Below, piece after piece: positions 50,791 to 61,332 of a DNA stretch of 64,000 nt. This DNA is from Amorphoplanes digitatis (GTDB taxonomy: Bacteria; Actinomycetota; Actinomycetes; Mycobacteriales; Micromonosporaceae), in NCBI RefSeq assembly GCF_014205335.1, contig NZ_JACHNH010000001.1:4520501-4584500 (forward strand), in the 5' to 3' direction. Numbering within the stretch: the first letter of the stretch is position 1; each line of letters opens with the position of its first letter. The translations under genes and the position numbers were made by a program. The notes below the pieces were generated by a model, which saw only the letters and a list, made by a program, of their open reading frames with translations, was not told the origin of the DNA and did not search any database.

Positions 50791-53715
50791 TCAGCCGTTC
50801 GGGAAGAGGCGGGCGAAGTCCGCGTAGCCGGTGGCGACGTCGACCTGTGCCCAGAAGCGGTGGTAGTTGAAGGTGGGCGCCGCACCGCCGTTCAGGTACG
50901 CCTGGACCTTGGGGAAGTCCGGGTCGTTGCGGTAGAAGGAGCGGATGTCCAGGAACGACTTGCCGGGTGCGATCACGTCGCCGTTCGGCATCTTGCCGCT
51001 CCAGCCCTGCGGGATGTAGAGACCCTGCCCCGTCGAGGCGTTGTAGACGTCGTCGAACCGGTTGTAGTCGGCGCGGGTCTCGGTGACCGAGACGCCCTTC
51101 GAGTCCTTCTTGGTCCAGATCGCGTCGAGCAGGTTCTTCGCCGCGGTCTTGGCGGCCGCGTTGCCGGACTTGGCGGCGTAGTAGGTGAGCAGCTTCGCGA
51201 ACGAGCCGGCGACGCCCAGGTCCTGACCCTTGGTCTTGACCGTGACGTGCAGGTTGGTGTTCGCGGCCGGGCTGGACGGGTTCCAGGTGGCCGGCGCGCC
51301 CGACCAGGTCATGTCGGACGGGATCTCGAAGTTGGTCGCGGAGATCGTGGAGTTCGCGAGCGCCCACGGCACCCACTTGTCCAGGACCGACTTGGCCTTG
51401 GTGTCACCGGTCGTGTAGTAGTACTCGGCCAGCCGCTCCAGCGACCAGGTCTGCATGCCGAACCACTGGTTGGACGGCGGGTCGGCGTACACCGGCGCCT
51501 CGACGTAGGCCAGGCCGTAGAACGTCGGGGTGCCGGACGGCGGCGCCGAGTAGCTGCCGTTCCAGCTGTTCGTCGCGCCGCCGGCGATCGCGCCCTCGGA
51601 CGACTGCAGCCACTGGTAGAACTCGAGCTGCCGGTTGAGGCTGGCCTGCCAGTCGGCCTTGGCGGTCGGTGACTTGGGCGCCAGCGCGGTGGTGTTGCTC
51701 AGCACGTACGCCGCCATCGGGTTCTGGTATCCGAAGTGGCTGGTGCTCGAGCCGATGCGCCACGCCCAGCCGGCGCTGGTGTCGTATGCGCCGCCCCAGG
51801 CGTAGTACCAGGACATCAGGTTGTTGGAGGCGTTCTTGCCGGTGCCGGCCGGGCAGCCGGTGGAGGTGCAGCCCGGCTGCTTGAAGTACTTGTCGTAGAA
51901 GGAGTACCGCAGGTAGTCACCCATCTTCGCGGCGTTGGCGACCGCGGTGGAGATCTGCGACTGCTTGCCCTGCGCGGTCGCCCACTGGTTGGCCCAGTAC
52001 GCGGCCTGCACCGCGCGCGAGTCCGCGTCCGGCGCGTTCGTGTACTTCCACTGCTTGGCGTAGCTGGCGTCCTTGGTGAACAGGTCCAGGTAGCCGTTGG
52101 GGCCGCCGTGCTTGAACGTGTCGCAGGACGGCTGCGGCACGGTCTCCCAGGTGGACTCCTGCGGCCCGCGCTGGAACGTGTTGATGTAGGTGACCCGGCT
52201 GGTCCCGTCACCGCAGTGCCCGAAGCCGTAGACGTTGTCGACGTCCAGCAGCCAGTGCATGCCGTAGATGTCGTCGGTGCCATACGCGCTCTTCAGCTCC
52301 GCGGCCAGCGGGTCGGTGCCGACCGAGACGCCGGTGTCGAGCTGCGAGGGGTACGACGACGGCAGCGGGTGCTCGGCGGCGTAGGTGGCCGGCTTCGACG
52401 CGTTGTAGTTGGCGTTTGTGGGCTGGTCGGCGTGCGACGGGATGATGTACTTCTCCATCGTCGTCCACGCCGAGTTGAACGGCGACCAGTTCCCCGTCAC
52501 CTGGCCGTACTCGGCCTCGAGCCACAGCCAGTAGCTGAACGCCTCGGACGTGGTCTCGTGGCCCTGGTCGGGCGCCTCGTCGATCAGCGTCTCGATCGAG
52601 TGGTACGGCACCCCCTCGGGGCTGAAGTAGCCGTTGGCCGAGTTCTTGATGTCGGTGTAGAGCTGGGTGAACCGCGCGTTCGCACTGCCCTGCGCCAGGA
52701 CGGTCGCGGTGATGCTCGCCGCCGTGTGGCCGGTCGCCGTGGCGCTGAACGTGGCGGTCGTGTTCTCGGCCGCGGCCGAGGTCGCCGCGACGGTCACCGT
52801 CTGCGCGGTGTTCCAGTTCGACGTGGTGAACGTCAGCGACGCGGGGGTCGCCGACACCGTGGTGGCACCGGCGCTGCGGGCGATCGCCACCGTGGTGCTC
52901 GCCGTCGGCGCCTTGGAGAGCGACACCTTGAACGTGGTGGAGCCGCCGGGCGAGACCGTCACGGCCGTGGGATCGGCGACGACCGCGGGGGTCGACGAGG
53001 CGTCCACGAAGACCGGCACGTCGGCGGTCGCGCTCTTCGCGCCCGTCGAGTCGTACGAGATGGCCTGCAGGTGGTACGCCGCCGTCTGCGCGGGGACGCT
53101 GGACCAGGTGTACGCGTACGGCGCCGCCGTGTCGGTGTTCAGCAGCAGGCCGTCGTGGTAGAACTCGACCTTGCTGATGGTCCGGCCGCTCGTCGCCGTC
53201 GCCGTCGCCGCGATCGGGATCTCGGCGGGCGCGGTGTACCGGGTGTTGGCGGCCGGACTGGTGATGGACACGGTCGGCACGGCGGCCGTCTGGTTGCAGG
53301 CCGTTCCGTTGAGGGTGAACGCCGTCGGCACCGGGTTGGCGCTGCCGAACGTGCCGTTGAAGCCGGTGCTGACCGAGGCGCCGGTGCCGAGGTTGCCGTT
53401 CCACGCCGCATTGTTGACCGTGACGTGCTGGCCGCTCTGCGAGTAGACGCCGCTCCAGCCCTGCGTCACCCGTTGCGACGAGTCGGGGAAGTCGAACTCC
53501 AGGCGCCAGCTGGTCACCGGGTCGCCGGTGTTGGTGATGGCGATGTCGCCGGTGAAGCCGCCGGTCCACTGGCTCTGCACGCGGTACACGACCGTGCACG
53601 CGGCGGCGGCCTGCGCCGGCGAGGAGCCGGCGACGACCAGGCCGGCGCCGAGGAGTACCGCCGCCGACGCGGCCAGGCCGCGTCGACAACGGGTTCTCCG
53701 GGACAGAAATCTCAT
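50791..53715 (-). CDS. GH48 reducing-end cellobiohydrolase with N-terminal CBM2
   Basis: A 974-residue secreted enzyme. Order: signal peptide (1-37), CBM2 (about 39-140), an Ig-like module (about 145-240), a second strand-rich linker module (about 245-340) and the GH48 catalytic domain (about 347-974). The GH48 start NARFTQLYTDIKNSANGYFS, the EAPDQGHETTSEAFSYWLWLE segment with the probable acid Glu391 and the conserved YGTDDIYGMHWLLDVDNVYGFG are present. It processively releases cellobiose from cellulose. It follows GH74 after 28 nt and precedes the AA10 gene by 11 nt. Confidence 0.95.
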   Translation of the reverse strand: MRFLSRRTRCRRGLAASAAVLLGAGLVVAGSSPAQAAAACTVVYRVQSQWTGGFTGDIAITNTGDPVTSWRLEFDFPDSSQRVTQGWSGVYSQSGQHVTVNNAAWNGNLGTGASVSTGFNGTFGSANPVPTAFTLNGTACNQTAAVPTVSITSPAANTRYTAPAEIPIAATATATSGRTISKVEFYHDGLLLNTDTAAPYAYTWSSVPAQTAAYHLQAISYDSTGAKSATADVPVFVDASSTPAVVADPTAVTVSPGGSTTFKVSLSKAPTASTTVAIARSAGATTVSATPASLTFTTSNWNTAQTVTVAATSAAAENTTATFSATATGHTAASITATVLAQGSANARFTQLYTDIKNSANGYFSPEGVPYHSIETLIDEAPDQGHETTSEAFSYWLWLEAEYGQVTGNWSPFNSAWTTMEKYIIPSHADQPTNANYNASKPATYAAEHPLPSSYPSQLDTGVSVGTDPLAAELKSAYGTDDIYGMHWLLDVDNVYGFGHCGDGTSRVTYINTFQRGPQESTWETVPQPSCDTFKHGGPNGYLDLFTKDASYAKQWKYTNAPDADSRAVQAAYWANQWATAQGKQSQISTAVANAAKMGDYLRYSFYDKYFKQPGCTSTGCPAGTGKNASNNLMSWYYAWGGAYDTSAGWAWRIGSSTSHFGYQNPMAAYVLSNTTALAPKSPTAKADWQASLNRQLEFYQWLQSSEGAIAGGATNSWNGSYSAPPSGTPTFYGLAYVEAPVYADPPSNQWFGMQTWSLERLAEYYYTTGDTKAKSVLDKWVPWALANSTISATNFEIPSDMTWSGAPATWNPSSPAANTNLHVTVKTKGQDLGVAGSFAKLLTYYAAKSGNAAAKTAAKNLLDAIWTKKDSKGVSVTETRADYNRFDDVYNASTGQGLYIPQGWSGKMPNGDVIAPGKSFLDIRSFYRNDPDFPKVQAYLNGGAAPTFNYHRFWAQVDVATGYADFARLFPNG

Positions 53716-53743
53716 CGCTGGTCCTTCCTGGGGGTGGGGAGGG

Positions 53744-56419
<2,676 letters not shown>

Positions 56420-56480
56420 AGGGATTCCTCTCCGAGCACGTCACGGCGCCGGGGGAAGCGCCATCGACGGACGTCTCTCA

Positions 56481-56494
56481 TGGGAGCGCTCCCA
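56481..56494. promoter_or_regulatory. CebR operator at the GH74 promoter
   Basis: tgggagcgctccca is the exact 14-bp palindrome bound by CebR, the cellobiose-responsive LacI-family repressor of actinomycetes. It lies directly downstream of the minus-strand -10 (56502-56497), overlapping the expected transcription start. Confidence 0.93.
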
Positions 56495-56496
56495 TG

Positions 56497-56525
56497 AATG
56501 TGGCCCGCCGTCATTTGGTTGTCAA
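56497..56525 (-). promoter_or_regulatory. Promoter of the GH74-GH48-AA10 operon
   Basis: On the minus strand TTGACA (56525-56520), a 17-nt spacer and CACATT (56502-56497) form a promoter with a perfect -35 and a weak -10. Transcription would start within the CebR box. Confidence 0.65.
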
Positions 56526-56529
56526 GAGC

Positions 56530-56543
56530 TCGAAACATTTCGA
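56530..56543. promoter_or_regulatory. Palindrome tcgaaacatttcga between the divergent promoters
   Basis: A 14-bp palindrome with a 2-bp centre, 4 bp upstream of the minus-strand -35 and 24 bp upstream of the plus-strand -35. It resembles in style the cgaaa-n-tttcg sites of actinomycete xylan regulators but has one more central base. It could bind a second regulator serving both promoters. Confidence 0.5.
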
Positions 56544-56567
56544 TGTCACGAGAAGGTTTCCTGCGTG

Positions 56568-56596
56568 TTGACACAACTGAACCGAGTAGGTAGAAA
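56568..56596 (+). promoter_or_regulatory. Promoter of the mannanase gene
   Basis: TTGACA (56568-56573), a 17-nt spacer and TAGAAA (56591-56596). The second CebR box begins 19 nt after the -10, that is about +13, a roadblock position. Confidence 0.65.
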
Positions 56597-56615
56597 GACG
56601 CCTGTCAATCCATCG

Positions 56616-56629
56616 TGGGAGCGCTCCCG
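56616..56629. promoter_or_regulatory. CebR operator at the mannanase promoter
   Basis: tgggagcgctcccg matches the CebR palindrome at 13 of 14 bases. It lies between the promoter and the GTG start at 56761. The remaining leader of about 130 nt up to the start contains a GGAGG site and no gene. Confidence 0.88.
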
Positions 56630-56760
56630 AACCGATGGAGGACCGGGACGGCGCCGTCACCCCCCGCCGACCCACCCGCGCGACTCCGCACCCGCCATCG
56701 GCGTGACCGTCACTCACCCGCAACGACCGGCGCCGCGTGCGCCGCCCGAGGAGGACACCC

Positions 56761-58143
56761 GTGAGACGACGCAGACTGTTCGGCGGCCTGGCCGCCCTGG
56801 TGGTCGCGGTGACCGGCGTGGTCGCCGTCGCGGCGCAGCCGGCGCAGGCCGCCGCCGGCTTCACCGTCAGCGGCAGCCGCATCCTGGAGGCCAACGGCAA
56901 CAACTTCGTGATGCGCGGGGTGAACCACGCGCACACCTGGTACCAGGACCGCACACCCCAGGCGCTGGCCGACATCAAGGCGCTCGGCGCCAACACGGTC
57001 CGCATCGTGCTCGGCAGCGGACAGCGCTGGGGACCGGACAACGCCGCGAACGTGTCCGCCGTGATCACCCAGTGCAAGGCGAACCGGCTGATCTGCGTGC
57101 TGGAGGCGCACGACACCACCGGGTACGGCGAGCAGAGCGGCGCCGCGACCCTCGCCCAGGCGGTCGACTACTGGATCAGCATCAAGAGCGCGCTCGCCGG
57201 GCAGGAGCGCTACGTCATCCTGAACATCGGCAACGAGCCGTACGGCAACACCAACGCGGCGGCGTGGGTCGCGGACACCAAGAACGCGATCACCCGGCTG
57301 CGTGCCGCCGGCTTCGAGCACTCGATCATGGTGGACGCGCCGAACTGGGGCCAGGACTGGCAATTCACGATGCGCGACAACGCCGCCTCGGTCTTCGCCA
57401 CCGATCCGCAGCGCAACACGATCTTCTCGATCCACATGTACGGCGTCTTCGACACCGCCGCGGAGATCAACGACTACCTGGGCCGGTTCATCACGGCCGG
57501 GCTGCCGATCGTGGTCGGCGAGTTCGGCCACAACCACTCCGACGGCGACCCCGACGAGGACACCATCCTGGCCACCGCACAGTCGCGGGGCATCGGCTAC
57601 CTCGGCTGGTCCTGGAGCGGCAACGGCGGCGGCGTCGAGTACCTGGACCTGGTCACGAACTTCTCCGCGAGCGCGCTGACCTCCTGGGGCCAGCGGCTGT
57701 TCAACGGCGCCAACGGCATCAAGGCGACCTCCCGCGAGGCGACCGTGTACGGCGGCACCCAGCCCACCACCCCGCCGACCACTCCCCCGACTTCGCCTCC
57801 GACCTCACCGCCCACCTCACCGCCGACCTCGCCGCCCGCCGGCCGGACCTGCACGGCCACCTACGCGGTGACCGGCTCCTGGGGCAGCGGCTTCCAGGGC
57901 GCGGTGACCGTCACCGCCGGCGGCACGGCGATCACCTCGTGGACCGTGACCTGGACCTGGCCCAGCGGCCAGCAGTTCACCAACACCTGGAACGCCTCGG
58001 TCACGTCGTCCGGCTCGGCCATCACGGCCCGCAACATGCCGTACAACGGCTCGGTGCCGGCCCGTGGCAGCACCAGCTGGGGCTTCACCGCCGGCTCGAC
58101 CGGCACCAACACCGCGCCGACCCCGGCCTGCGCGGCCGCCTGA
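56761..58143 (+). CDS. GH5_8 endo-beta-1,4-mannanase with C-terminal CBM2
   Basis: A 460-residue secreted enzyme. The signal peptide (1-31) ends QAA. The catalytic domain (about 32-335) has the GH5 subfamily 8 pattern NGNNFVMRGVNHAHTWYQDRT (residues about 45-65) and ICVLEAHDTTGYGE. The acid/base Glu is in LNIGNEPYGN and the nucleophile Glu in IVVGEFGHNHSDGDPDEDT. A Pro-Thr-Ser linker of TTPPTSPPTSPP units leads to CBM2 (about 365-460). Sequence points to mannan rather than cellulose. The GTG follows GGAGG at 6 nt. It is divergent from the cellulase operon and under its own CebR box. Confidence 0.92.
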   Translation: MRRRRLFGGLAALVVAVTGVVAVAAQPAQAAAGFTVSGSRILEANGNNFVMRGVNHAHTWYQDRTPQALADIKALGANTVRIVLGSGQRWGPDNAANVSAVITQCKANRLICVLEAHDTTGYGEQSGAATLAQAVDYWISIKSALAGQERYVILNIGNEPYGNTNAAAWVADTKNAITRLRAAGFEHSIMVDAPNWGQDWQFTMRDNAASVFATDPQRNTIFSIHMYGVFDTAAEINDYLGRFITAGLPIVVGEFGHNHSDGDPDEDTILATAQSRGIGYLGWSWSGNGGGVEYLDLVTNFSASALTSWGQRLFNGANGIKATSREATVYGGTQPTTPPTTPPTSPPTSPPTSPPTSPPAGRTCTATYAVTGSWGSGFQGAVTVTAGGTAITSWTVTWTWPSGQQFTNTWNASVTSSGSAITARNMPYNGSVPARGSTSWGFTAGSTGTNTAPTPACAAA

Positions 58144-58160
58144 CCCCGTCACCCGCCCCT

Positions 58161-58192
58161 GCGGCCCGGCCCGTCCCCCCGGGCCGGGCCGC
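58161..58192 (+). terminator. GC-rich terminator hairpin after the mannanase gene
   Basis: A perfect 12-bp stem, gcggcccggccc (58161-58172) with gggccgggccgc (58181-58192), and an 8-nt C-rich loop, 17 nt after the stop. No T-run follows. Confidence 0.8.
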
Positions 58193-58272
58193 AACCCGTC
58201 CGCTCCCGTGACCACACCGGTCACGCACCCGGTCGCCGCGAATCTGGGAACCTGCCCACCCTCAGGAGCATC

Positions 58273-59850
58273 GTGACCACCACACACGCGCCGGCCTACG
58301 CGGACCGCCTGGCCGAGGAGCTGCTGAACCTCGAGAACGGCGACCTGCCGTCCCACCCGCCGGACGTGGCCGCGGCGCAGCGCGTCGAGCGGGAGGCCAC
58401 CCTCCTCGACCGCGCCGACCTCGTGCTGCGGGCCCGGCTCGTCGGCGCCACCGCCATGCTGCGCGACGGCGAGACGGTGGCCGGTGGGCGCATCGTGCAC
58501 CAGGTACACCGCGAGGCCGCCGGGCTGGGCGACGACTATCTGCTGGCCCGCTGCCACCGCGCGATGTCGATCTTCTTCCGCCAGCTCGGCGACAACGCCA
58601 CCGGGCTGGAACACGCCGTGCAGTGCATGTCGCACACCTCCGAGGACGTGCCGTCGCCGCTGCGTGCCCGGCACCTGATGTGCCTGGCCGTGCTGCTCGA
58701 CGAGACGGGCTCGCAGGAGGAGGCCGTGCGCGTCTTCGAGGAGGCGCTGGTCATCGCGGCCGCCAACCGCGACGGGCGGCTGGCGATCAAGCTGCTCAAC
58801 AACATCGCCTACTCCGCGTACGAGCGAGGCGACCTGCAGGCCGCGGAGGACATCGAGCAGCAGCTGTGGGCGACCTCCGAGAGCACCGGAGAGCCGCTGA
58901 CCGGCACCGTCCTGGACACCCTCGCCCGGCTGGCCATGCTCGCCGGCCGGCACGCCGACGTGGAGGCCATCCTCGCGCCCGTCCTCGCCGACGACGCACC
59001 GCCGCAGCTGCTCGACGACGGCGGCGACACGATCGAGGAGGCCCTGCTCACCGCCGCCGAGGCCCAGCGCGAACTCGGCGACATCGCCCGCGCCCAGGAA
59101 CTGCTGGACCGGGCCCTTCTGCTGTGCGCCGAGCACGACCTGGCCGGCCAGCAGGCCCGGGCCCGCGAGCAGCAGGCCCTCGTGTACGCCGCCGCCGGGC
59201 GCTACCAGGAGGCGTTCGAGGAGTACCGCCGCTTCCACGCCGAGACGCAGGTGCTCACCTCCGCGGAGCAGGACGCACGCTCCCGGGCGCTCCAGGCGGT
59301 GTACGAGGCCGAGCAGGCGCGCCGGGCCACCGACGAGTTCCGCGAGCTGGCGCACCGCGACGCGCTCACCGGCCTCCACAACCGGCGCCACGTCGACGAG
59401 GAGCTGCCGGCGGCGCTCGAGGCGGTCGCCACGGCCGGGCCGGTCTCGGTCGCGCTGATCGACCTGGACCACTTCAAGCGGATCAACGACACGCTGTCGC
59501 ACGCGACCGGTGACGTGGTGCTGCGGCGCTTCGCCGGCCTGCTCACCGATGCCGCGCCCGGCGACGCCGTGGTCGCCCGGCTCGGCGGCGAGGAGTTCGT
59601 CGTCGTGCTGCCCGGGGCGGACGAGGCCGCGGCCTGGATCGCCGCGGAGCGAATCCGCATGGCCGTCGCCGGGCACGACTGGACGCCGGTCACCCGCGAG
59701 CTGCCGGTGACGTGCAGCATCGGCATCACGACCGTCACCGGACCCGGCCCGACCGCCGGCGCGGTGCTGGCCGCGGCCGACCGCAACCTCTACGCCGCCA
59801 AGCGCAGCGGCCGCGACCGGGTCTGCGGCGACCGGGTCAGCCGGCCGTGA
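58273..59850 (+). CDS. Diguanylate cyclase with helical-repeat N-terminus, paralogue of 41395-42909
   Basis: A 525-residue protein starting at a GTG with AGGAG 5 nt before it, (V)TTTHAPAYADRLAEELLNLE. TPR-like repeats cover about 30-345 (for example SQEEAVRVFEEALVIAAANRD, LGDIARAQELLDRALLLCAEH). The linker YEAEQARRATDEFRELAHRDALTGLHNRR leads into the cyclase domain with LIDLDHFKRINDTLSHATGD and ARLGGEEFVVVLP. As in its paralogue there is no RxxD inhibitory site. The two share the same architecture and nearly the same linker and cyclase motifs. It ends 14 nt inside the convergent membrane-protein gene. Confidence 0.87.
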   Translation: MTTTHAPAYADRLAEELLNLENGDLPSHPPDVAAAQRVEREATLLDRADLVLRARLVGATAMLRDGETVAGGRIVHQVHREAAGLGDDYLLARCHRAMSIFFRQLGDNATGLEHAVQCMSHTSEDVPSPLRARHLMCLAVLLDETGSQEEAVRVFEEALVIAAANRDGRLAIKLLNNIAYSAYERGDLQAAEDIEQQLWATSESTGEPLTGTVLDTLARLAMLAGRHADVEAILAPVLADDAPPQLLDDGGDTIEEALLTAAEAQRELGDIARAQELLDRALLLCAEHDLAGQQARAREQQALVYAAAGRYQEAFEEYRRFHAETQVLTSAEQDARSRALQAVYEAEQARRATDEFRELAHRDALTGLHNRRHVDEELPAALEAVATAGPVSVALIDLDHFKRINDTLSHATGDVVLRRFAGLLTDAAPGDAVVARLGGEEFVVVLPGADEAAAWIAAERIRMAVAGHDWTPVTRELPVTCSIGITTVTGPGPTAGAVLAAADRNLYAAKRSGRDRVCGDRVSRP

Positions 59851-60601
59851 ACACCCCCGTGACCTGTGCGTCCCGGCCGCCCGCGGTGGCCTCGGCGGAG
59901 TAGGTGTCGCCCGCCGCGGAGCGCCGGCCCGGTGCGTGGTTGAACTGCACCGCGAAGGTGTAGCGCCCCGGCGCGAGCACCGCGCCCTTGACCAGGGTGA
60001 AGCGGAACACCAGAAGGTCGTCCTTGCGGCTGCTGGTGGCGGTCAGCAGGTTGCCCGCCACCGTGCTGAACCGGCCGGCCTCGGCCAGGCCCGGCGTCAT
60101 CGCCACGTTGACCGTGACCTCCAGCGCGGTCAGGGTCCTGGTGTTCTCGATCACCACGGTGCCCTGCGCCCAGTAGTCGGTGGTGTTCGGATCGACGGTG
60201 CCCGCCGAGGACAGGAAGCCGTCCCGGCCGGGCTGGGCCGGCGGCGGCTTCTTCGTCTTCGTGGCGGTGCCGCTGCTCGTCGACGCCCGCGGGGGCGCCG
60301 CCGGCGTCGTGGCCGGCGCCGGACCGGTCGGCGCGACGGGCGTCGGGGCGGCCACCGGCGCGCCGTCCGGCCCGCCTCCGTCGGCGAGGCGCACGCCGGC
60401 GATGCCCAGCATGAGCACCACCGCCACCGCGAGCGCCGCGGCCGCCGGCCGCAGCAGGGCGACGAGGCGGTCCCTCAGGGCGGGTTCCCGCTCCGCGCGG
60501 CCGCGGGCGATCCGGTCCAGCATCGCCCCGCGGTCCGGCCGGTGCCGTTCCGCCTCCTCGCGCAGCACGAAGCGGAGGTCGTGCTCGTCAAGCCGTCGCA
60601 C
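59837..60601 (-). CDS. Membrane-anchored partner of the SigE-family sigma factor
   Basis: A 254-residue protein. A short cytoplasmic N-terminus (1-50, MRRLDEHDLRFVLREEAERH) is followed by one transmembrane helix (about 51-70), a Pro/Ala/Thr-rich linker (about 75-120) and an extracytoplasmic strand-rich domain (about 128-254) with TDYWAQGTVVIENTRTLTALEV. Its gene overlaps the sigma-factor gene by 14 nt, which suggests a regulatory partnership. No ZAS (HxxxCxxC) zinc motif is present, so classical anti-sigma activity is uncertain. Confidence 0.65.
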   Translation of the reverse strand: MRRLDEHDLRFVLREEAERHRPDRGAMLDRIARGRAEREPALRDRLVALLRPAAAALAVAVVLMLGIAGVRLADGGGPDGAPVAAPTPVAPTGPAPATTPAAPPRASTSSGTATKTKKPPPAQPGRDGFLSSAGTVDPNTTDYWAQGTVVIENTRTLTALEVTVNVAMTPGLAEAGRFSTVAGNLLTATSSRKDDLLVFRFTLVKGAVLAPGRYTFAVQFNHAPGRRSAAGDTYSAEATAGGRDAQVTGVFTAG

Positions 60602-61112
60602 TCAGTCCTCCCGTCGTCACTGGCAGTTGCTTCAGGTACTCGCTCAGCTGGGCCGCGCCCCGCGAGGTCAGGCTCTTCACCGCGCCGACGGAGATGCCGA
60701 GGATCTCGGCGACCTCCCGCTCCGGCACGTCGAACGCGTACCGCAGCACCACGCACTCGCGGCGGCGCAGCGGCAGGTGGCGCAGGGCCGCCCGGACGTC
60801 GAGGACCGCGGGCGTGTCGGGCTCGGCCCGGTCACGGCGCAGCAGGCCGAGGCCGAGCAGGCCCAGCCGCTCCCGGGTCTGCCGCTTGATCCACTGGCGG
60901 GCCAGGTTGGCCAGGATGCCGCGGGCGTACGCGATCGGGCTGTCGGCGGCCTCGACCCGCTCCCAGTGCCGCCACACCTCCAGGAACGCGTCCGCCGCCA
61001 GGTCGTCGGCCACGCCGGAGTCGCCCGTGACCAGATAGGCGAGCCGCGACAGGTCCGCGTGGTGCTGCTCGAAGAACCGCCGGAAGGCGCGCTCGTGATC
61101 GGTGTCCCTCAC
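60588..61112 (-). CDS. SigE-family ECF RNA polymerase sigma factor
   Basis: A 174-residue sigma factor. The region-2 segment is FFEQHHADLSRLAYLVTGDSGVADDLAADAFLEVWRHWE (residues about 13-51). The region-4 helix-turn-helix is LPLRRRECVVLRYAFDVPEREVAEILGISVGAVKSLTSRGAAQL (about 113-156). The GTG at 61112 follows GGAAGGA. It drives transcription of unknown targets. The co-encoded membrane protein downstream overlaps it. Confidence 0.9.
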   Translation of the reverse strand: MRDTDHERAFRRFFEQHHADLSRLAYLVTGDSGVADDLAADAFLEVWRHWERVEAADSPIAYARGILANLARQWIKRQTRERLGLLGLGLLRRDRAEPDTPAVLDVRAALRHLPLRRRECVVLRYAFDVPEREVAEILGISVGAVKSLTSRGAAQLSEYLKQLPVTTGGLSATA

Positions 61113-61220
61113 ACGGTCCTTCCTGTCGTACGGGTGGAGACCGGCTACCCCGGCTGTCGGGGATAACGGAACCGGAGCAGCCGGGGTTCATTTGTGGTTG
61201 GGGGACGGCGGCCAGGTACC

Positions 61221-61264
61221 CGCGGGGAGGCCGGTTGAGGTCCTGATGGAACGGCCTCCCCGCG
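61221..61264 (-). terminator. Hairpin after the GH42 gene
   Basis: A perfect 13-bp inverted repeat, cgcggggaggccg (61221-61233) with cggcctccccgcg (61252-61264), and an 18-nt loop, starting 68 nt past the GH42 stop on the minus strand. It probably ends that transcript; the rest of 61113-61332 must hold the sigma-factor promoter, which I cannot define. Confidence 0.6.
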
Positions 61265-61332
61265 GATCACTTGCCCCCTCAGTTGCCCGTGTGGCCGGAA
61301 AGGTTGCCAGCCGGGCGAAGAAAATCTCCGGG

